Source: Flavobacteriaceae bacterium
GTDB taxonomy: Bacteria; Bacteroidota; Bacteroidia; Flavobacteriales; Flavobacteriaceae
Assembly: GCA_020346245.1 (NCBI GenBank)
Contig: CP070778.1
Span: 1 to 64,000 of the forward strand
Direction of reading: 5' to 3'
DNA length: 64,000 nt
In this document: piece by piece, positions 16,436 to 25,442 of the stretch
Numbering within the stretch: the first letter of the stretch is position 1
Layout of the letters: each line of letters opens with the position of its first letter
Translations under genes and position numbers: made by a program
Notes under the pieces: model-generated
Told to the model about the DNA's origin: nothing
Seen by the model: only the letters and a program-made list of their open reading frames with translations
Database searches by the model: none

Positions 16436-17395
16436 ATGAATCCGGTTACGCTCTCACTTATTTCAATTGTCATACCTCTTTATAATGAAGAGGAAAATGT
16501 AGTCCTTCTCACCAACAAGATTAACGAGAGCCTGAAAGGTTATCTTCACCAGATTATTTATGTGGACGATTTTTCTAAAGACAATACCCGAAAAGTCATA
16601 AAGGACATGAAGGATCCCAATGTTCATCTTATTTCTCTAAAAAAGAACTATGGACAAAGTTTGGCATTGGCGGCTGGCATTGATTATGCTCAAGGAGAAT
16701 ATATTATAACCATGGATGGAGACCTGCAAAATGACCCGCAGGATATTCCCAAAATGATGGAGTATGTGGTAAGTGGTGAATATGATGTTGTTACCGGCAT
16801 ACGGCAAAAAAGAAAGGATTCCCTGGTTAAAAAAATTCCTTCCAAGATCGCAAATTTCATGGTCCGGCGCGTAACTAAGTTAGACATCAAAGACAATGGA
16901 TGCGCCCTTAAAGTATTCACCAGGGATATTGCAAAGGATTTGAATTTGTATGGTGAAATGCACCGGTTTATTACTTTACTGGCACATTTGGAAGGTGCTC
17001 AGATAAAACAGGTTCCGGTAAAACACCATGCACGGAATGCAGGTGTTTCAAAATATGGTTTGGAACGCGTTTTTAAAGTAGTGGCTGATATGATGTTGCT
17101 TCTTTTTATCAGGAAGTATTTTCAACGACCCATCCATTTGTTTGGAATTTTAGGAGTACTTCTTATTATTTTAGGAATTTTCATAAATATTTACTTACTC
17201 ATTGTAAAACTGGGTTACGGACAGGACATAGGCAACAGACCTTTGCTTATTTTTGGAATGATGTTCATATTAGCTGGTATTCAACTATTTACAATCGGAA
17301 TAGTCATGGAATTATTAATTCGAACCTATTACGAATCTCAAAATAAACGTCCGTACCGAATAAAAAACATATCCGTTGGTGGGCAATCTTCGTAA
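16436..17395 (+). CDS. family 2 glycosyltransferase, polyprenyl-phosphate type
   Basis: This 319-residue protein has a GT-A domain (residues 8-230) with VIPLYNEEEN, YVDDFSKDNT and the metal-binding DGD at 94-96 (TMDGDLQNDP). Two C-terminal membrane helices follow (about 240-260 and 272-295). This layout is typical of DPM1-like enzymes that transfer a sugar from a nucleotide donor to undecaprenyl phosphate. The following membrane-protein gene overlaps by 20 bases. A TAAATTTG -7-like element lies at 16405-16412. The product could supply lipid-linked sugar to the ArnT-like transferase encoded nearby on the other strand. Confidence 0.9.
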   Translation: MNPVTLSLISIVIPLYNEEENVVLLTNKINESLKGYLHQIIYVDDFSKDNTRKVIKDMKDPNVHLISLKKNYGQSLALAAGIDYAQGEYIITMDGDLQNDPQDIPKMMEYVVSGEYDVVTGIRQKRKDSLVKKIPSKIANFMVRRVTKLDIKDNGCALKVFTRDIAKDLNLYGEMHRFITLLAHLEGAQIKQVPVKHHARNAGVSKYGLERVFKVVADMMLLLFIRKYFQRPIHLFGILGVLLIILGIFINIYLLIVKLGYGQDIGNRPLLIFGMMFILAGIQLFTIGIVMELLIRTYYESQNKRPYRIKNISVGGQSS

Positions 17396-18251
17396 AAAAG
17401 GAATCACCCTCCTTAAAATCCTTTTTAGCTTTGTATTGCTATATTTTGTTTTTACAAAAATTCAATTCAGTGAGGTTTGGGAGATCCTTAAAGGAAGTAA
17501 TTTTTCTTATTTGTTAGCCGCTCTACTATTATTTGTAATATCCAAAATCTTATCGGCCTTTCGTCTGAACTTATATATACATCAAATCAAAATATTTCTT
17601 ACGCAATTGAGCAATATAAAACTTTACCTGCTGGGTATGTTTTATAATCTCTTCTTGCCAGGCGGGATAGGAGGCGATGCATATAAGGGGTATGTGCTAA
17701 AAAAAAAGTACGAAGTGAAAACCAGGAGTGTAGTTTCTATTCTGATTTTAGACCGGCTTAATGGTCTTTTATTAATCTTTGTAATTAGCTGTATCCTTGC
17801 TCTTTTTTTAGACGAGAACAGGATAAATTCTTATAGAATATTATTTGGAATAGCCATAGCGCTAAGTATTCTGGTATTTTGGATTTTCAATAAAAGATTT
17901 TTTTCATTCGTTTATCGGGTTTTTTGGAAATCACTGGGTTTTTCTGCTTTGGTTCAGCTTGCCCAATTAATAAGTGTTTTATTTATTTTGAAAGCACTAG
18001 GCGTGGAAGGCCATACCATTGCTTATTTATTTATATTCCTGATATCTTCTATAGTTTCGGTTTTACCCCTTACAATTGGCGGAATAGGCAGCAGAGAAGT
18101 GGTGTTCTATTATGGGGCATTATGGCTGGGATTAGACGAGAATACATCTGTGAGTATTAGCATGTTATTTTTCCTTATCACCGCCCTTGTTTCACTAACA
18201 GGAATAGTTTACCATTTTAAAAAACCAGAATTAAAAGAGATTATACCTTAA
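17376..18251 (+). CDS. LPG-synthase-TM-like membrane protein (UPF0104, flippase-like)
   Basis: This 291-residue protein has about eight membrane helices. It matches the lysylphosphatidylglycerol synthetase transmembrane family (UPF0104/YbhN), with the conserved NLFLPGGIGGDAYKGY-like segment and the late PLTIGGIGSREVV motif. Family members act in lipid or lipid-linked sugar translocation or modification. Start codons TTG (17376) and GTG (17379) are adjacent. Either start places the gene overlapping the glycosyltransferase gene by 17-20 bases, so coupling is strong. It ends five bases from the convergent gene. Confidence 0.85.
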   Translation: MVGNLRKKGITLLKILFSFVLLYFVFTKIQFSEVWEILKGSNFSYLLAALLLFVISKILSAFRLNLYIHQIKIFLTQLSNIKLYLLGMFYNLFLPGGIGGDAYKGYVLKKKYEVKTRSVVSILILDRLNGLLLIFVISCILALFLDENRINSYRILFGIAIALSILVFWIFNKRFFSFVYRVFWKSLGFSALVQLAQLISVLFILKALGVEGHTIAYLFIFLISSIVSVLPLTIGGIGSREVVFYYGALWLGLDENTSVSISMLFFLITALVSLTGIVYHFKKPELKEIIP

Positions 18252-18256
18252 ATATT

Positions 18257-19918
18257 TTATTCTGTAAGGTGAATTAAATGCATTTTGTTCAGTATCTCAT
18301 CCCTTGTGGCAGGATTTAAAAACTTTGGTTGTAAACGTGTTATCCTAAACTGATCAACCGTGAATTGTTTGTCCCAGTGCAATCCGGAATCCCTTAATTT
18401 TTTAAGATCATTATCCGCTACATAGACCCAAACCGGGCCAAGACCGGCCAAATTAGTATACTCTGAGAATTTAACAGGATGTTGGTTGTAAAAATCCAGG
18501 CCCCATGTATGATGCCACGTAATTTTATAAATAGAATCTACAGGGATATTATTCTCAGCTACAATCCCGGCCATCGTGGATCCAGCCTGGTACTTAAGTA
18601 AAGAAGGATAAAAGTGTGCGTTTAAAATGGCATTTAAAAGAAGAGAACTGTAAACTGAGATGCTTATTAGCTTAAGACCATATCCCTCTCCCTTCATGAC
18701 GTAATAAACAATCAGCCCCAAAGCCACTGCCAATAAAACATAGGCATACCAGTTTGATATCTTGAATACATATAAACAAATCAGGACCGTGGAAATAAAA
18801 ACCAGACCCAGAATAAAATATTGAAGCCCAAGAAAAACCTTAATATTTTTTTCCTTTGATGAATTTAGTAATTCTTCGATAAATGATGCTGAGAGTATTG
18901 CGAATAAAGGAATAAGAATATTTAAATAATGTGGTAATTTAAATTGAGCAAAACTTATGATTAGAAAAATCAAAGTAATACCCCCAACGGTTAGTATTTC
19001 CCGCCCGGAATCTCTGCGGAACCTGATCGCTATAAACTCTCTAGCCCTGGTCCAATATGCGGCAATACCGATCAGGGTCCAGGGAAGAAATACCCATAAA
19101 AAAGTATGAAAAAAGAAAAAATAATCGCTGCTGTTTTTTCCCACGCCTTCTCCGCTCAATCGTTCAAAACTTTGTTCCCACAAAATAAATAGTATTCCAC
19201 TCCTATGGTCTTTCCCCCTGATAACCTTCTCCGGATGCAAATCAAATTGCAGGTAGTATGCATATAATATTGGGGTTATGGTTAAGCCAAAAACGGCCAG
19301 GGCAACCAATACCTTCCAATTAAATAATAGTTTCCATTTATTCGTATAAATTAAATGGCAAAGTAGAGGCAGACCTATAACCAAAATTGCAATCTGACCT
19401 TTGGTAGAAAAAGCGATTCCTGCTCCAAAGGCCCCCATCAGCAAATTTTTAAAAGAATCTTTTTCTATATAAGTTGCAAGTTGCCAAATGGCAAAAATGG
19501 TGAAGCCGGTAAGAACCGCATCCGTTCGTACGTCAATATTAGAAAGCACAATGGTTTGTGCGGTCATAAAAACAAGTGAGGCTATTTTTCCTACTTCCCT
19601 ATTGTATAGCAGCCTTCCCAGACCAAAGCAGCTATAAGCGCCTAAAAGTGTAGCTAAAATGCCGGGGATACGATAGGCCCATTCATTAAGTCCGAATATT
19701 TTAAAAGAAATAGCTGCCAGCCAATAATGCATATGGGGCTTATCCAAATATTCCTCCGGACCTTTAATCAGGTTTATAAAATCATTTTCCTGCACCATCC
19801 GCATAGCCATTACTGCAAATTGCGCTGAATCATTTTCAAAAAGAGTCACAAACATTCCAGCCAGATATACCAGAATAATAAGTATAAGGAAAATCCAATA
19901 CCTCGTATTTGAGATCAT
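18257..19918 (-). CDS. ArnT-like membrane glycosyltransferase (PMT/GT83 type)
   Basis: This protein of about 553 residues has 10-12 membrane helices. The first periplasmic loop contains the acidic END motif (NDSAQFA), and YLDKPHMHYWL follows, as in ArnT and PMT-family transferases. These use polyprenyl-phosphate sugars to glycosylate lipid A or other envelope acceptors. The ATG at 19918 is preferred because it overlaps the PAP2 stop as ATGA. A longer frame with a TTG-type start would overlap that gene far more and adds a non-hydrophobic tail. It is co-transcribed with PAP2 and the 75-residue protein. Confidence 0.88.
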   Translation of the reverse strand: MISNTRYWIFLILIILVYLAGMFVTLFENDSAQFAVMAMRMVQENDFINLIKGPEEYLDKPHMHYWLAAISFKIFGLNEWAYRIPGILATLLGAYSCFGLGRLLYNREVGKIASLVFMTAQTIVLSNIDVRTDAVLTGFTIFAIWQLATYIEKDSFKNLLMGAFGAGIAFSTKGQIAILVIGLPLLCHLIYTNKWKLLFNWKVLVALAVFGLTITPILYAYYLQFDLHPEKVIRGKDHRSGILFILWEQSFERLSGEGVGKNSSDYFFFFHTFLWVFLPWTLIGIAAYWTRAREFIAIRFRRDSGREILTVGGITLIFLIISFAQFKLPHYLNILIPLFAILSASFIEELLNSSKEKNIKVFLGLQYFILGLVFISTVLICLYVFKISNWYAYVLLAVALGLIVYYVMKGEGYGLKLISISVYSSLLLNAILNAHFYPSLLKYQAGSTMAGIVAENNIPVDSIYKITWHHTWGLDFYNQHPVKFSEYTNLAGLGPVWVYVADNDLKKLRDSGLHWDKQFTVDQFRITRLQPKFLNPATRDEILNKMHLIHLTE

Positions 19919-20484
19919 ATACCATACTTGTATACGGCAAAGATATACAACTTTGCAAATAGCCAACCAAATAGTAATCCCACGCCTATGCCACTTAACA
20001 CGTCTAAAGGAAAATGTACCCCGATATAAATTCTACTGTAGGAGACAAAGATGGCCCAAACAATTAAAAAGATTCCAAAAAACTTATAGTAAGGCCTCAA
20101 GAGAATGGTAAAGAATAAAGCCAGTGCCGATGTATTTGCGGCATGTGCCGAAAAATAGCCGAATTTGCCACCGCAATAGCCTTTAACCAGACGCATAATT
20201 GGACTCACTTCAGGATCATAGCAGGGGCGTAATCGTTGAATGCCATACTTAAAAAAATTGGATAATTGATCCGTAGCTGTGATCAATACGATTACAGTGA
20301 TAACTACGAAAAGCAGTTTCTTTGTTCCAAAATGTTTATATGAAAGTAGTAGTAATAATGCATACAAGGGAATAGCACTCCACTTGTTGGTAAGAAACAT
20401 CCAGAAAGTATCCCATTCGGAACTTCCCAGATTGTTTAGAAAAAGGAACACCTCCTTGTCGAGTTGCATTAATTCTTCTAACAT
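19915..20484 (-). CDS. PAP2-family membrane phosphatase
   Basis: This 189-residue protein with five or six membrane helices carries the three phosphatase motifs. They are K79-x6-R86P87, S112-A-H114 (a PSGH variant without Pro) and S150R151-x5-H157. Family members dephosphorylate undecaprenyl pyrophosphate or lipid A. Coupling to the ArnT-like transferase (four-base overlap) fits polyprenyl carrier recycling or removal of a lipid A phosphate before sugar addition. It starts one base after the stop codon of the upstream small gene. Confidence 0.9.
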   Translation of the reverse strand: MLEELMQLDKEVFLFLNNLGSSEWDTFWMFLTNKWSAIPLYALLLLLSYKHFGTKKLLFVVITVIVLITATDQLSNFFKYGIQRLRPCYDPEVSPIMRLVKGYCGGKFGYFSAHAANTSALALFFTILLRPYYKFFGIFLIVWAIFVSYSRIYIGVHFPLDVLSGIGVGLLFGWLFAKLYIFAVYKYGI

Positions 20485-20485
20485 C

Positions 20486-20713
20486 CTAGTCTTCGTATCT
20501 GGCTATTTCCCGATCATAAAATTCAGTAGCCGCTTCTATTAAACTCTCTGCTTCTTCAGATAGTGCTTTTTCATCTTCTGCAGTGAAATCTTCCAGCCAT
20601 TCCACCTCATCATTTTCGAGGTTCAAAATAAACCTTGGATATTCAGTATGCACTATAAATATAGCTGTGGGGTAATCCGTATTGTCGCCAAGTAAAAACT
20701 TTGGAAAATGCAT
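20486..20713 (-). CDS. small acidic cytoplasmic protein, unknown
   Basis: This 75-residue, strongly acidic protein has the layout beta-strand, beta-strand, then a Glu-rich helix (about 43-75). The first half contains a FIVHTEYPRFILNL-type strand pair followed by EWLEDF. There is no signal peptide or membrane segment. It is the first gene of the three-gene operon with PAP2 and the ArnT-like transferase. I do not recognise a family. Codon use and the one-base spacing to PAP2 support a real gene. Confidence 0.75.
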   Translation of the reverse strand: MHFPKFLLGDNTDYPTAIFIVHTEYPRFILNLENDEVEWLEDFTAEDEKALSEEAESLIEAATEFYDREIARYED

Positions 20714-20790
20714 AGATCAAATCATTTTTAAATTTATCGGGTAACATAAATTACCAATCATTTACATAAGTACTTTAAGAAGTAAAACCA

Positions 20791-22158
20791 TTAAGTGCCT
20801 ATAAGTCGTTTGGTCATTTTGTTGAACCGAATATACAACATAATTGCCGATGCCGTTAAGCCTGAAAGCAATCCTATCCATATCCCCGTACTCTTTAATT
20901 CTGTATGTAAACCAAGGTAGTAGCATATGGGAAACCCTATCAACCAATAGGCAATAAGTGTAATTAGCGTTGGTACTTTAACATCTTGTAACCCTCTGAG
21001 AGCACCAAGTATAACCACCTGAAGACCGTCTGATATCTGGAAAAATGCTGCCACCAAAAGTAATTGTGAAGCCAAAAGAATTACTTCCAAATTATCTGCC
21101 TGGTTAATAGGGTCGTTAACATCCAGGTAAATAGTAGGGAACCAATGCCGGCCTAAAAGGAAAATTATAGCAAAAACTACTTCCAACAGCAATGTAAGGA
21201 TAAAAATAGACCGGGCAATTCGTCTTAATTCTGTAAAATTTTTAAGCCCCTTCTGATTACCAACACGAATCATAGCAGCTACTCCAAGTCCCATTCCAAA
21301 CATGAATGTCATGCTACTAAGATTTAATGCGATCTGATTTGCTGCCTGCGGATTTTTGCCTAAAACACCACTGATCCAGATGGCCGCTGTAAATATGGCT
21401 ACCTCAAAAAACATTTGCAATGCAGATGGAAATCCAAGATGTATGATCTTTTGCATTACCTCTTTTTCTATCTTTTTGAAGTTAAATCCAGTAACATAAT
21501 CGTGAAATTTTTTTTTCTTCTTCAACAGGTACCAAAGCATTATCAGCATAATAACACGAGAAGCGAGCGTGCCAATTGCAGCCCCAATTATTCCAAGTTT
21601 TGGAAAGCCCATAGCACCAAAAATCAGTAGGTAATTCAACACTATATTAATCACATTGGCTGCAATAGTGGCATACATGGGATATTTTGTTTGAGACAAT
21701 CCTTCTGAAAATTGTTTATAAGCCTGAAACATTACCAGAGGAACCAATGAAAAAGCCACCAAATCTAAATATGGAATAGACAAGGCTACCACTTCAGGTG
21801 GCTGGTCCATTAGATAAAGTAAAGGCTTTCCTAATTGAATAAGACCAAAAAGTGCTATCCCAAGCAAAGTACATAGCAACAATCCGTGTTTAAGAGCACT
21901 TTTACCGCCGGCCTTATTGCCAGCGCCATCAGCCTCAGCGACCAATGGTGTAATTGCAGTTGAAAATCCTATTCCCAGAGACATAGCTACGAAGACAAAA
22001 CTATTTCCCAAAGATACCGCTGCCAGTTCTGCAGTACCCAATTGCCCTACCATAATATTATCGGCAAAAGCAACAAAGGTGTGCCCCAGCATCCCTAAAA
22101 TAACGGGCACTGCCAGCCTTATATTATATCTGAATTCTTTGGTATATTGTTGCAGCAA
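20791..22158 (-). CDS. MATE family multidrug/cation efflux transporter (NorM-like)
   Basis: This 455-residue protein has 12 membrane helices in two MatE repeats. It has typical N-terminal GHTFVAFADNIMVGQLG and second-repeat segments (QIALNLSSMTFMFGMGLG). The family exports cationic drugs or metabolites in exchange for sodium or protons. It is monocistronic. A TATATTTG -7 element lies on its strand at 22180-22187, 22 bases upstream of the ATG. Confidence 0.92.
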   Translation of the reverse strand: MLQQYTKEFRYNIRLAVPVILGMLGHTFVAFADNIMVGQLGTAELAAVSLGNSFVFVAMSLGIGFSTAITPLVAEADGAGNKAGGKSALKHGLLLCTLLGIALFGLIQLGKPLLYLMDQPPEVVALSIPYLDLVAFSLVPLVMFQAYKQFSEGLSQTKYPMYATIAANVINIVLNYLLIFGAMGFPKLGIIGAAIGTLASRVIMLIMLWYLLKKKKKFHDYVTGFNFKKIEKEVMQKIIHLGFPSALQMFFEVAIFTAAIWISGVLGKNPQAANQIALNLSSMTFMFGMGLGVAAMIRVGNQKGLKNFTELRRIARSIFILTLLLEVVFAIIFLLGRHWFPTIYLDVNDPINQADNLEVILLASQLLLVAAFFQISDGLQVVILGALRGLQDVKVPTLITLIAYWLIGFPICYYLGLHTELKSTGIWIGLLSGLTASAIMLYIRFNKMTKRLIGT

Positions 22159-22179
22159 ATCTGGATATTTTTAAGGCTG

Positions 22180-22187
22180 CAAATATA
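22180..22187 (-). promoter_or_regulatory. -7 element of the MATE gene
   Basis: TATATTTG on the minus strand matches the Bacteroidota -7 consensus TAnnTTTG. It sits 22 bases before the ATG, so the leader would be short. A clear TTG -33 element is not visible at the usual distance. Confidence 0.45.
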
Positions 22188-22302
22188 GGATTTACTATCG
22201 GTTTAATAAGAGAATTACTAAACTTCTGATACCAGGGATCGGAGGTACAACGGCCTAAACTGTGATGGGTTTGAGTTTATACGGTATAATCTTCTGTACA
22301 TC

Positions 22303-23076
22303 TTATATTTTCTTGGCCTCCTCCCAAAATACATCCATTTCTGCAAGTGACATTTCCCTGAGGTTTTTACGCTTTTCTTTGGCCTTGCCCTCCAGATACT
22401 GAAACCGCTTTATAAATTTCTTGTTAGTTCTTTCCAGTGCACTTTCCGGGTTAATATCTAAAAATCTGGCATAATTAACTATAGAGAATAGCACATCTCC
22501 AAACTCGGCTTCTAATTTGTCTCTGTTCCCCGAATTAAGTTCCTCCTGCAATTCTGACAATTCTTCTTTGACCTTTTCAAAAACTTGCTCCGGGCGTTCC
22601 CAGTCAAATCCAACTCCCGCTACTTTTTCCTGAATCCTATTTGCCTTGACTAATGCGGGAAGGCTGTTTGGAACCCCTTCAAGCACACTTTTTTTTCCTT
22701 CGCTGAGTTTAATATTTTCCCAATTCCTTTTTACATCATCTTCATTTGCAACGGATACATCCCCATAAATATGAGGGTGCCGGTTAATAAGTTTATCACA
22801 AATTGAATTAGCTACATCAGCTATATCAAAACTATTTGATTCAGACCCTATTCTTGCGTAAAAAACAATATGTAACAATAAATCTCCAAGCTCATTTTTT
22901 ACCTCATTGAGGTCATTATCCAGAATCGCGTCACCCAATTCATAAGTTTCTTCAATTGTAAGGTGCCTTAATGTTTGAAGTGTTTGTTTTTTATCCCATG
23001 GACATTGCTCCCGGAGCTCGTCCATAATAGTCAGCAGCCTATCGAAGGCTTTAAGTTGTAATTCTCTTTTAGTCAT
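22303..23076 (-). CDS. mazG: nucleoside triphosphate pyrophosphohydrolase MazG
   Basis: This 257-residue protein has two MazG domains. The first carries CPWDKKQT and the metal-binding EETYELGDAI (EExxE), then ELGDLLLHIVFYARIG. The second is the C-terminal EEVKEELSELQEEL and EFGDVLFSIVNYARF. The enzyme hydrolyses NTPs and dNTPs to monophosphates and cleans up aberrant nucleotides. The ATG at 23076 (MTKRELQLKAFDRL) matches the usual family start; a nine-residue upstream extension is unlikely. Confidence 0.93.
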   Translation of the reverse strand: MTKRELQLKAFDRLLTIMDELREQCPWDKKQTLQTLRHLTIEETYELGDAILDNDLNEVKNELGDLLLHIVFYARIGSESNSFDIADVANSICDKLINRHPHIYGDVSVANEDDVKRNWENIKLSEGKKSVLEGVPNSLPALVKANRIQEKVAGVGFDWERPEQVFEKVKEELSELQEELNSGNRDKLEAEFGDVLFSIVNYARFLDINPESALERTNKKFIKRFQYLEGKAKEKRKNLREMSLAEMDVFWEEAKKI

Positions 23077-23180
23077 AAGACGAGCATTTGTGTAAAAGTA
23101 CAAATACGAATGAAACAGGTGTATGGAAAAATTAGACTAATTTAGGAGAATTCAACCACCGTATAACAAACGCGAACAAC

Positions 23181-24017
23181 ATGCTCTCCAGAAGAAATTT
23201 TTTATTACAATCAACTATTATCACAACCGGGTCATTCCTGCTACCTTCTTTTACCTTTGCTTCAGATAAATCACAGCATTTTGGAGTTCAATTGTATTCA
23301 TTTCGCAACGAAATGGCCAAAGATGCCATTGGGACGTTAAAACAAATTGCCGCTCTTGGCTTCAAAGAAATTGAAACTGCCCGAAGCCAGAAAGGCCATT
23401 ATTATGGCCTGGCTCCTGCTGAGATGAAGTCTGTTTGTAAGGATCTCAATATGAACCTGAAGAGCGGACATGTTCACTTAGATAACAAGTGGCAGCAAAC
23501 CATGGAAGAAGCCGTGGAATCGGGTCAGGAGTATCTTATCTGTTCTTCAATGCCCAGCCGGGGACAAACTGTGGACAATTATAAAAAGGTGGCTGAAGAA
23601 TTCAATAAAGCAGGAGAGGCATGTAAAAAATTGAATATAAAATTTGGTTATCACAATCATGAATATGAATTTGAAACCGAAAATAATCAGGTTCTTTATG
23701 ATGTTCTCCTAAACAATACTGAGGCAGATCTTGTTCATATGGAGTTAGACCTAGGATGGGTTATAGTGGCAGGCAAGGACCCTTTGGACTATTTTAAAAA
23801 GTATCCGGGAAGATTTCCCTTATGGCACCTCAAGGACATGGATATGGCTACAAAAGAAAGTACTGAATTTGGCAAGGGTGGCCTCGATATTCCCACAATG
23901 ATGGCTCATAAAAAGGATTCAGGTGTAAGGCACATCTTCATAGAACAGGAAGAATATTCCAATAATCCATTGGACAGCATGAAACATAACATGGCTTTTT
24001 TAAAGAAGATTTCATAG
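23181..24017 (+). CDS. exported sugar phosphate isomerase/epimerase-like TIM-barrel protein
   Basis: This 278-residue AP-endonuclease-2/xylose-isomerase-like TIM barrel follows a signal sequence with an SRRNFLL twin-arginine-like motif (residues 1-27). Barrel landmarks are GVQLYSFRNEM, GYHNHEYEFE, the metal-ligand-type ELDLGWV, and the final FIEQEEY. Exported members act on oxidised or keto sugars in the periplasm. Its position before a transporter and a D-aminoacylase-like gene, and its resemblance to enzymes encoded near Gfo/Idh/MocA genes, suggest uptake-linked sugar processing. The exact reaction is unknown. Confidence 0.87.
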   Translation: MLSRRNFLLQSTIITTGSFLLPSFTFASDKSQHFGVQLYSFRNEMAKDAIGTLKQIAALGFKEIETARSQKGHYYGLAPAEMKSVCKDLNMNLKSGHVHLDNKWQQTMEEAVESGQEYLICSSMPSRGQTVDNYKKVAEEFNKAGEACKKLNIKFGYHNHEYEFETENNQVLYDVLLNNTEADLVHMELDLGWVIVAGKDPLDYFKKYPGRFPLWHLKDMDMATKESTEFGKGGLDIPTMMAHKKDSGVRHIFIEQEEYSNNPLDSMKHNMAFLKKIS

Positions 24018-24047
24018 AAATTTTTTTATTGGGCGCATCAAAAAACA

Positions 24048-25406
24048 ATGTCTGAATTAATAGATCCATATTCACTTTCCGAAGATAAAATTAAACAACC
24101 CCCTTCAACCTTTAAAGGACGGCTGAAATTTTTAGGACCCAGCTTTATACTCTCTGCATCCATTGTGGGATCAGGCGAATTGATAGCAACAACCACTTTA
24201 GGTGCCGAAGCAGGATTTATAACATTTTGGGTAATCATCGTGAGCTGCATAGTAAAAGTAGCGGTTCAGTTAGAATTTGGAAAACATACAATCCTTACCG
24301 GCGAAACAGCAATGCAAGCCTTCAATAAGCTTCCCGGACCTGTGATCGGGAAAGCCAGGTGGACTGTTTGGACTGTATTGGCTGTAATGATCATAAAACT
24401 ATTGCAAGTTGGAGGTATTGTAGGTGGCGTTGCTATAATATTAAATATGGCCATTCCCGGAATTGGTATTCCGGTATTTTGTTTTGGAATTGCGATAATC
24501 GTGGCCTTGATGATTTTCAGGGGGTATTACTCTTTTATTGAAAAATTTTCCCTCAGCATGATCGGGTTCTTTACAATATTCACATTTGCCTCCCTATATT
24601 TTCTGAAGTTTACGCCTTATTCCATAACCCTTGAAAACATCTGGAGTGGGCTTCAGTTTAATTTGCCTAAAGAAGCTGTAGCTGTTGCCATAGGTGCTTT
24701 TGGTATAACCGGTGTTGGTGGCGATGAAATAATCCATTACAACTACTGGTGTCTTGAAAAAGGCTATGCAGCATTTACAGGTAAGAACGATCAATCTAAA
24801 GATTGGGAAATAAGGGCTCAGGGGTGGTTAAAAGTTATGAAACTCGATGCAATTATTGCCATGTTCATCTATACATCTGTGACGGCTGCCTTCTATTTAT
24901 TGGGTGCGGCTGTACTTCATGCTCAGGGTTTTGTGCCAGAAGGATACGCTATGGTAGAGACACTCTCTACTATGTATACAGAATCTTTAGGGATTCATGC
25001 CAAATCAGCATTCCTTATAGGAGCATTTATTACATTGTTCTCAACATTGTTCGCAGCTTTGGCCGCATGGACCAGACAGATTACCGACATATTTGGTCAA
25101 TTAGGATGGATCAGTTTTTCTAACTTTAAGCAGAGGAAAAAAACAATAGCAGTACTGGCATGGATAGTACCATTATTATGGGCTTTGTTGTTTGTCTTTA
25201 TTAAATTACCAGTTTTAATGGTTCTAACCGGTGGTATTGTTGGGTCTTTCCTGCTTTTTCTTGTAGTCTATGCCGTGATCCATTTTAGATATTTAAGAGA
25301 ACAGCCTCTGTTTAAAGCTGGTTTTTTTTATGATCTTATCTTGTGGATAAGTATTTTAAGTATTCTTGGTGTTGGTATTTTAGGTCTTATCAAATTATTT
25401 AGCTAA
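24048..25406 (+). CDS. Nramp-fold transporter lacking the canonical metal-binding motifs
   Basis: This 452-residue protein has about 11 membrane helices and clear Nramp-family similarity (FLGPSFILSASIVGSGE, then helix and loop patterns along the whole length). Helix 1 normally carries DPGN and here reads GSGE (41-44). Helix 6 normally carries MPH and here reads TGVGGDEIIHY (221-231). The Asp, Asn and Met ligands for divalent metal are thus absent. It may transport another solute or use a different ion. It lies 30 bases after the TIM-barrel gene and 36 before the D-aminoacylase-like gene, so the context is catabolic rather than metal homeostasis. Confidence 0.85.
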   Translation: MSELIDPYSLSEDKIKQPPSTFKGRLKFLGPSFILSASIVGSGELIATTTLGAEAGFITFWVIIVSCIVKVAVQLEFGKHTILTGETAMQAFNKLPGPVIGKARWTVWTVLAVMIIKLLQVGGIVGGVAIILNMAIPGIGIPVFCFGIAIIVALMIFRGYYSFIEKFSLSMIGFFTIFTFASLYFLKFTPYSITLENIWSGLQFNLPKEAVAVAIGAFGITGVGGDEIIHYNYWCLEKGYAAFTGKNDQSKDWEIRAQGWLKVMKLDAIIAMFIYTSVTAAFYLLGAAVLHAQGFVPEGYAMVETLSTMYTESLGIHAKSAFLIGAFITLFSTLFAALAAWTRQITDIFGQLGWISFSNFKQRKKTIAVLAWIVPLLWALLFVFIKLPVLMVLTGGIVGSFLLFLVVYAVIHFRYLREQPLFKAGFFYDLILWISILSILGVGILGLIKLFS

Positions 25407-25442
25407 ATCCTTTATGGCAACTCAATTGAAAAAATAGATATA

